A stretch of 7,025 nt of DNA from Bacteroidota bacterium (GTDB lineage: Bacteria; Bacteroidota; Bacteroidia; Flavobacteriales; Flavobacteriaceae): the NCBI GenBank assembly GCA_018656255.1, contig JABHYI010000175.1, positions 1 through 7,025 on the forward strand, given 5' to 3'. Of the stretch, positions 3,972 to 7,025 are shown piece by piece (position 1 is the first letter of the stretch; each line of letters starts with the position of its first letter). The notes beneath the pieces were generated by a model that had not been told where the DNA came from, made no database searches, and saw only the letters and a list, made by a program, of their open reading frames with translations. Position numbers and translations under genes: made by a program.

Positions 3972-6122
3972 TTAATCTACATTATCGTGTAAAAAACTAT
4001 TGTTGCTTCTTAACTCTATCTCGTCATCATCATCACTCACTGATGTTCTTGAAAGATGTACCTCACTAGAAACATCATCTAACTCAATCCCTGCTCTTTT
4101 ATAGGCAGGCTGCTTCTCAATATCATCAATCTTTGAGGCGCTGTTTCTGAATTTATAGTTGAAATCTTTCATCTTACGCTTACGCTCCTCTGTGCGGTCT
4201 CGCAATAATTTTGAGATAGGAGTATTCATTGGGTCTTGTGGCGCGTTTTCTAGCTCCTTCTCTTGTGGGGCTGGCTCCACAATCTTAGTTTCAAAAACAA
4301 GCTCCTCTTCCACTAAAACCTCCGTAACCTGAGGCGCTTGGGCTGGAGTAGCACTTGTAAGTTCTTCTTCCTTGGCCGTATAATCATCAAGACTATAACG
4401 CGTTACCACTCCGCCTTTAGAAACCTCACTAACAGGAACAACCTCTAGGTGATCTGTTACCTCAATATCTTCAACATCAGTGGCCACAACTTCAGGCTGC
4501 AGTTCTATTTCTAAAGCTGTCTCTTCTTGCTCTTGTGCTATAACCGGCTCTTCTAATGAGTGCACCACTGTATCCTGCTCATGGGGGCTATCATGCAAAG
4601 GCATATCAAACATTAGCATAGGTTCTTGAGCAGCTTCCTTTTCAGGGATAAGATTCTCTTCTATATCATTGATTTCAAACTCAGCAACTGCATCTTGATC
4701 AAGGGCAGTAACTTCAGTAGGCTGAGTCTCTTCAACAGCCTTAGGAGAAACAATCTCTGGCTGTATTACCTCAAAATTGTTTACACTAATTTCATTGATA
4801 ACCAATTGCTCAAACTCTGCAAGAAAATGTATGTCAACCAGGTTAGACTCTACATCAATATTCTTGATAAGATCTGTAGTTGCTATATATCCCTCAAATG
4901 GCTCTTGTTGGGTTTGTGGTGCAACTTGTTGAAACGCCTCTGGCTCTTGCTCCTCTTCTTCAAAGAGTGTGTGCACTATAATGGGCTCCTGTGAAACCTC
5001 ACTTGTAGCAACATCTCTTTTGGTTTGCGGTGGCAATACAACTTGTGTTGCCGTTACATTAGGAGTTAGGTCTAGTTGCGCCTTAGCCTCATCGCCAAGG
5101 GTATGAATAATTTTTTTAGTCTCCGTATTGGTGATTTCATTTTGCTGCTCTGCATCAAATCCTGTCGCAATAACGGTAATAGAAACAGATCCATCTAGTG
5201 TTTCATCATCACCAACACCCATAATAATATTGGCTCCATGACCAGCCTCTGTCTGGATATGATCACTTATTTCTCCAATCTCATCTATGGTTATCTCTTC
5301 GGTACCAGAAACAATAAGTAACAATACATTTTTAGCTCCCGCTATCTTGTTATCATTTAAAAGAGGGGAATCTAGTGCTTTATTAATGGCAATTTGTGCA
5401 CGATTTGCACCACTTGACGTTGCACTACCCATAATGGCAGTACCACTGTTAGACAACACTGTTTTAGCGTCACGTAAATCAATATTTTGTGTGTAGTGAT
5501 GTGTAATTACCTCTGCAATCCCACGCGCTGCAGTGGCCAGTACCTCATCTGCTTTTGAAAACCCAGCTTTAAAGCCAAGATTTCCGTATACATCACGTAA
5601 TTTATTGTTATTAATAACAACCAAACTATCTACATTTTGACGTAAATTTTCTACACCAATTTGAGCTTGTTCGTTACGCATGGTTCCTTCAAAGTGAAAA
5701 GGAATCGTAACAATACCAACAGTTAAAATATCAAGATCTTTTGCCATTCTCGCTATTATTGGCGCAGCTCCTGTACCGGTACCTCCTCCCATACCAGCGG
5801 TGATAAAAATCATCTTTGTATTGGTTGTTAGCATGCTTTTAATCTCTGCCATACTCTCTACAGCAGATTGTTCTCCAATTTTAGGATTGGCACCAGCACC
5901 AAGACCTTCTGTAAGGTCTATACCCAATTGGATTTTATTTGGAACAGCACTGTTCTCTAATGCTTGTGCATCTGTGTTGCAAATCACAAAATCTACACCT
6001 TTAATCCCTTGATTAAACATGTGATTTATGGCATTACTACCACCACCACCAACGCCAATTACTTTAATGACATTTGATTGGTTTTTGGGCAGATCGAACG
6101 ATATGTTGTCAAATTCTGGCAT
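3972..6122 (-). CDS. ftsZ: Cell division GTPase FtsZ, with long acidic flavobacterial linker
   Basis: The tubulin-like GTPase that polymerises into the division ring. The globular domain (about residues 17-325) is intact. It shows GGGGSNA (25-31), the tubulin signature GGGTGTGAAP (112-121), PFHFEG (141-146), NNNKL (171-175), and the T7-loop NxDLRD with Asp215 and Asp218, which complete the GTPase site of the next subunit. The full length of 716 residues far exceeds the roughly 380-400 of E. coli-type FtsZ. The excess is a linker of about 310 residues (326-634) rich in Glu, Val, Gln and Pro and probably disordered. After it come a basic segment (KLLRDRTEERKRKMKDFNYKFR, 638-659) and the C-terminal peptide region IEKQPAYKRAGIEL (668-681), presumably the FtsA-binding site. 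An Asp-rich stretch and a final NSFLHDNVD end the protein. The start at 6122 lies 50 bases after ftsA, behind A-rich runs typical of flavobacterial start sites. Confidence 0.98.
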   Translation of the reverse strand: MPEFDNISFDLPKNQSNVIKVIGVGGGGSNAINHMFNQGIKGVDFVICNTDAQALENSAVPNKIQLGIDLTEGLGAGANPKIGEQSAVESMAEIKSMLTTNTKMIFITAGMGGGTGTGAAPIIARMAKDLDILTVGIVTIPFHFEGTMRNEQAQIGVENLRQNVDSLVVINNNKLRDVYGNLGFKAGFSKADEVLATAARGIAEVITHHYTQNIDLRDAKTVLSNSGTAIMGSATSSGANRAQIAINKALDSPLLNDNKIAGAKNVLLLIVSGTEEITIDEIGEISDHIQTEAGHGANIIMGVGDDETLDGSVSITVIATGFDAEQQNEITNTETKKIIHTLGDEAKAQLDLTPNVTATQVVLPPQTKRDVATSEVSQEPIIVHTLFEEEEQEPEAFQQVAPQTQQEPFEGYIATTDLIKNIDVESNLVDIHFLAEFEQLVINEISVNNFEVIQPEIVSPKAVEETQPTEVTALDQDAVAEFEINDIEENLIPEKEAAQEPMLMFDMPLHDSPHEQDTVVHSLEEPVIAQEQEETALEIELQPEVVATDVEDIEVTDHLEVVPVSEVSKGGVVTRYSLDDYTAKEEELTSATPAQAPQVTEVLVEEELVFETKIVEPAPQEKELENAPQDPMNTPISKLLRDRTEERKRKMKDFNYKFRNSASKIDDIEKQPAYKRAGIELDDVSSEVHLSRTSVSDDDDEIELRSNNSFLHDNVD

Positions 6123-6172
6123 ATACTTTTTTTTTGCGAGGGTTATTATATTTTTTTTAACTGTTGTTTCTT

Positions 6173-7025
6173 TTATTCTGCGTTGTCTAGAAATTGCTTA
6201 AACTTCTCTGCCCAAGTATCAAAAATACTTGGACGTTTATCTGTCTCTTGTGGAGAATCATCAGTTTCTCCCTCAGGATTTGTTGAATCATCATCACCTG
6301 GAGCTGGCCCATCACCTGTAGGACCTCCATCTTCTGGTTTAGCTATTCTGTGGGCACGCGCTTTACTCTCTAGGCTATTCATCACAAGGCCAACGGCAGT
6401 TGCATATAGTGGGCTAGTGGTTTCACTATCACTATCTCCAGCCAAATGCTCATTAGGATACCCTATTCTGGTATCCATACCCGTTATATACTCCACCAAC
6501 TGTTTTAAATGCTGTAATTGAGCACCTCCACCAGTTAGAACAATTCCGGCAATTAATTTCTTTTTTTGCTCTTCGTGGCCGTAATTTTTTATTTCTAAAT
6601 ATACCTGTTCAATAATTTCAACCACTCTAGCGTGGATGATTTTGGACAGATTTTTTAATGTTATCTCTTTAGGATCTCTTCCTCTTAATCCAGGAATAGA
6701 AACAATTTCATTATCTCTATTTTCTCCAGGCCATGCAGAACCAAATTTTATTTTAAGCAATTCTGCTTGCTTTTCAATAATACTGCAACCTTCTTTGATG
6801 TCTTCGGTAATGACATTTCCTCCAAAAGGAATTACCGCAGTGTGGCGTATAATACCGTCTTTGAAAATTGCTAAATCTGTGGTTCCACCACCTATATCAA
6901 TCAACGCAACACCAGCTTCTTTTTCCTCTTGGCTTAAAACTGCAGATGCAGAAGCCAAAGGTTCTAATGTAATATCAGACAAATCTAAACCTGCACTTTT
7001 CACACATCTTCCAATGTTTCTAATT
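6173..7025 (-). CDS. ftsA: Cell division protein FtsA, C-terminal part (partial at right edge)
   Basis: This is the actin-like membrane anchor of FtsZ. The last 283 codons are visible and the reading frame continues past the right edge. The GTG at 7003 is an internal Val (family sequence NIxRCV...GLDL), not a start. Nucleotide-binding motifs are present: phosphate-2 DIGGGTTD (visible residues 43-50) and the adenosine motif VLTGGGAQL (162-170). After the actin fold ends at about residue 225 comes a Gly/Pro/Asp-rich disordered stretch (PEDGGPTGDGPAPGDDD). The last 19 residues (PSIFDTWAEKFKQFLDNAE) form the amphipathic membrane-targeting helix typical of FtsA. ftsZ follows 50 bases later on the same strand with no terminator between them. 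The two are probably co-transcribed at the end of a dcw-type cluster. Confidence 0.97.
   Translation of the reverse strand, partial: IRNIGRCVKSAGLDLSDITLEPLASASAVLSQEEKEAGVALIDIGGGTTDLAIFKDGIIRHTAVIPFGGNVITEDIKEGCSIIEKQAELLKIKFGSAWPGENRDNEIVSIPGLRGRDPKEITLKNLSKIIHARVVEIIEQVYLEIKNYGHEEQKKKLIAGIVLTGGGAQLQHLKQLVEYITGMDTRIGYPNEHLAGDSDSETTSPLYATAVGLVMNSLESKARAHRIAKPEDGGPTGDGPAPGDDDSTNPEGETDDSPQETDKRPSIFDTWAEKFKQFLDNAE
6212..6232. repeat. Perfect 8-bp inverted repeat inside the 3' end of ftsA, overlapping a -7-like box
   Basis: CCAAGTAT (6212-6219) and ATACTTGG (6225-6232) flank CAAAA. On the - strand, 6227-6220 reads TATTTTTG, an exact TAnnTTTG match, about 98 bases before the ftsZ start. It could be an ftsZ promoter, an mRNA hairpin or chance; no -33 TTG is at the right distance. 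Confidence 0.4.

Noticed and set aside
4626..4994. Open frame of 122 codons on the + strand, opposite ftsZ
   Set aside because: It is the antisense shadow of the FtsZ linker. Its Leu/Cys-rich translation mirrors the Glu/Gln/Thr/Ala codons of ftsZ and has no domain or start signal.
6078..6521. Open frame of 147 codons on the + strand opposite ftsA/ftsZ
   Set aside because: It is the shadow of the Gly/Asp/Pro-rich FtsA linker; the Ser/Pro/Gly-rich translation has no recognisable domain.
7001..7003. GTG as the ftsA start on the - strand
   Set aside because: It falls inside the conserved actin-fold region, and the frame remains open to the right edge with matching FtsA sequence.

Overview
The window looks like chromosomal DNA of a marine-type member of the Flavobacteriaceae (phylum Bacteroidota). 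The evidence is AT-rich sequence, flavobacterial versions of FtsZ (very long acidic linker, C-terminus ending NSFLHDNVD) and polynucleotide phosphorylase, and TAnnTTTG-type -7 promoter boxes in place of TATAAT. Start sites mostly lack a clear Shine-Dalgarno sequence and are preceded by A-rich stretches. A genus such as Dokdonia is possible but cannot be fixed from the sequence alone. No mobile element, CRISPR array or clear sign of recent transfer is visible.

Left half, + strand (1-2571). The 3' end of pnp (KH and S1 RNA-binding domains) is closed by a strong terminator. After a 207-base gap comes a two-gene unit: a short BLUF-type blue-light flavoprotein whose stop codon overlaps the start of rpe (ribulose-phosphate 3-epimerase) as ATGA. 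A second unit follows. It encodes a small membrane protein of unknown function and a 70-residue Cro/XRE-type repressor-like protein 2 bases further on. This unit is preceded by a -7 box embedded in a tandem repeat with four GTWAC half-sites, and it ends at a bidirectional terminator.

Right half, - strand (2588-7025, so transcription runs right to left). ftsA (partial) and ftsZ form the end of a division/cell-wall cluster. They are followed by yqeY (GatB/YqeY family), tRNA-Arg(UCG), and a secreted thiol-type glutathione peroxidase with its own promoter. Several hairpins separate these units: two after ftsZ, one against the tRNA 5' end, and a long one after the tRNA.

How the genes relate. FtsA anchors FtsZ filaments to the inner membrane, and both proteins carry the tail elements for this: the FtsA C-terminal amphipathic helix and the FtsZ PAYKR peptide. 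The other genes are housekeeping functions (RNA decay, pentose phosphate pathway, tRNA, peroxide defence). The least ordinary parts are the BLUF-rpe coupling, an unusual BLUF protein lacking the usual signalling Trp and Met, and the membrane-protein/Cro module with its patterned operator-like promoter. I do not see a large undescribed system; these three are the best candidates for something new.
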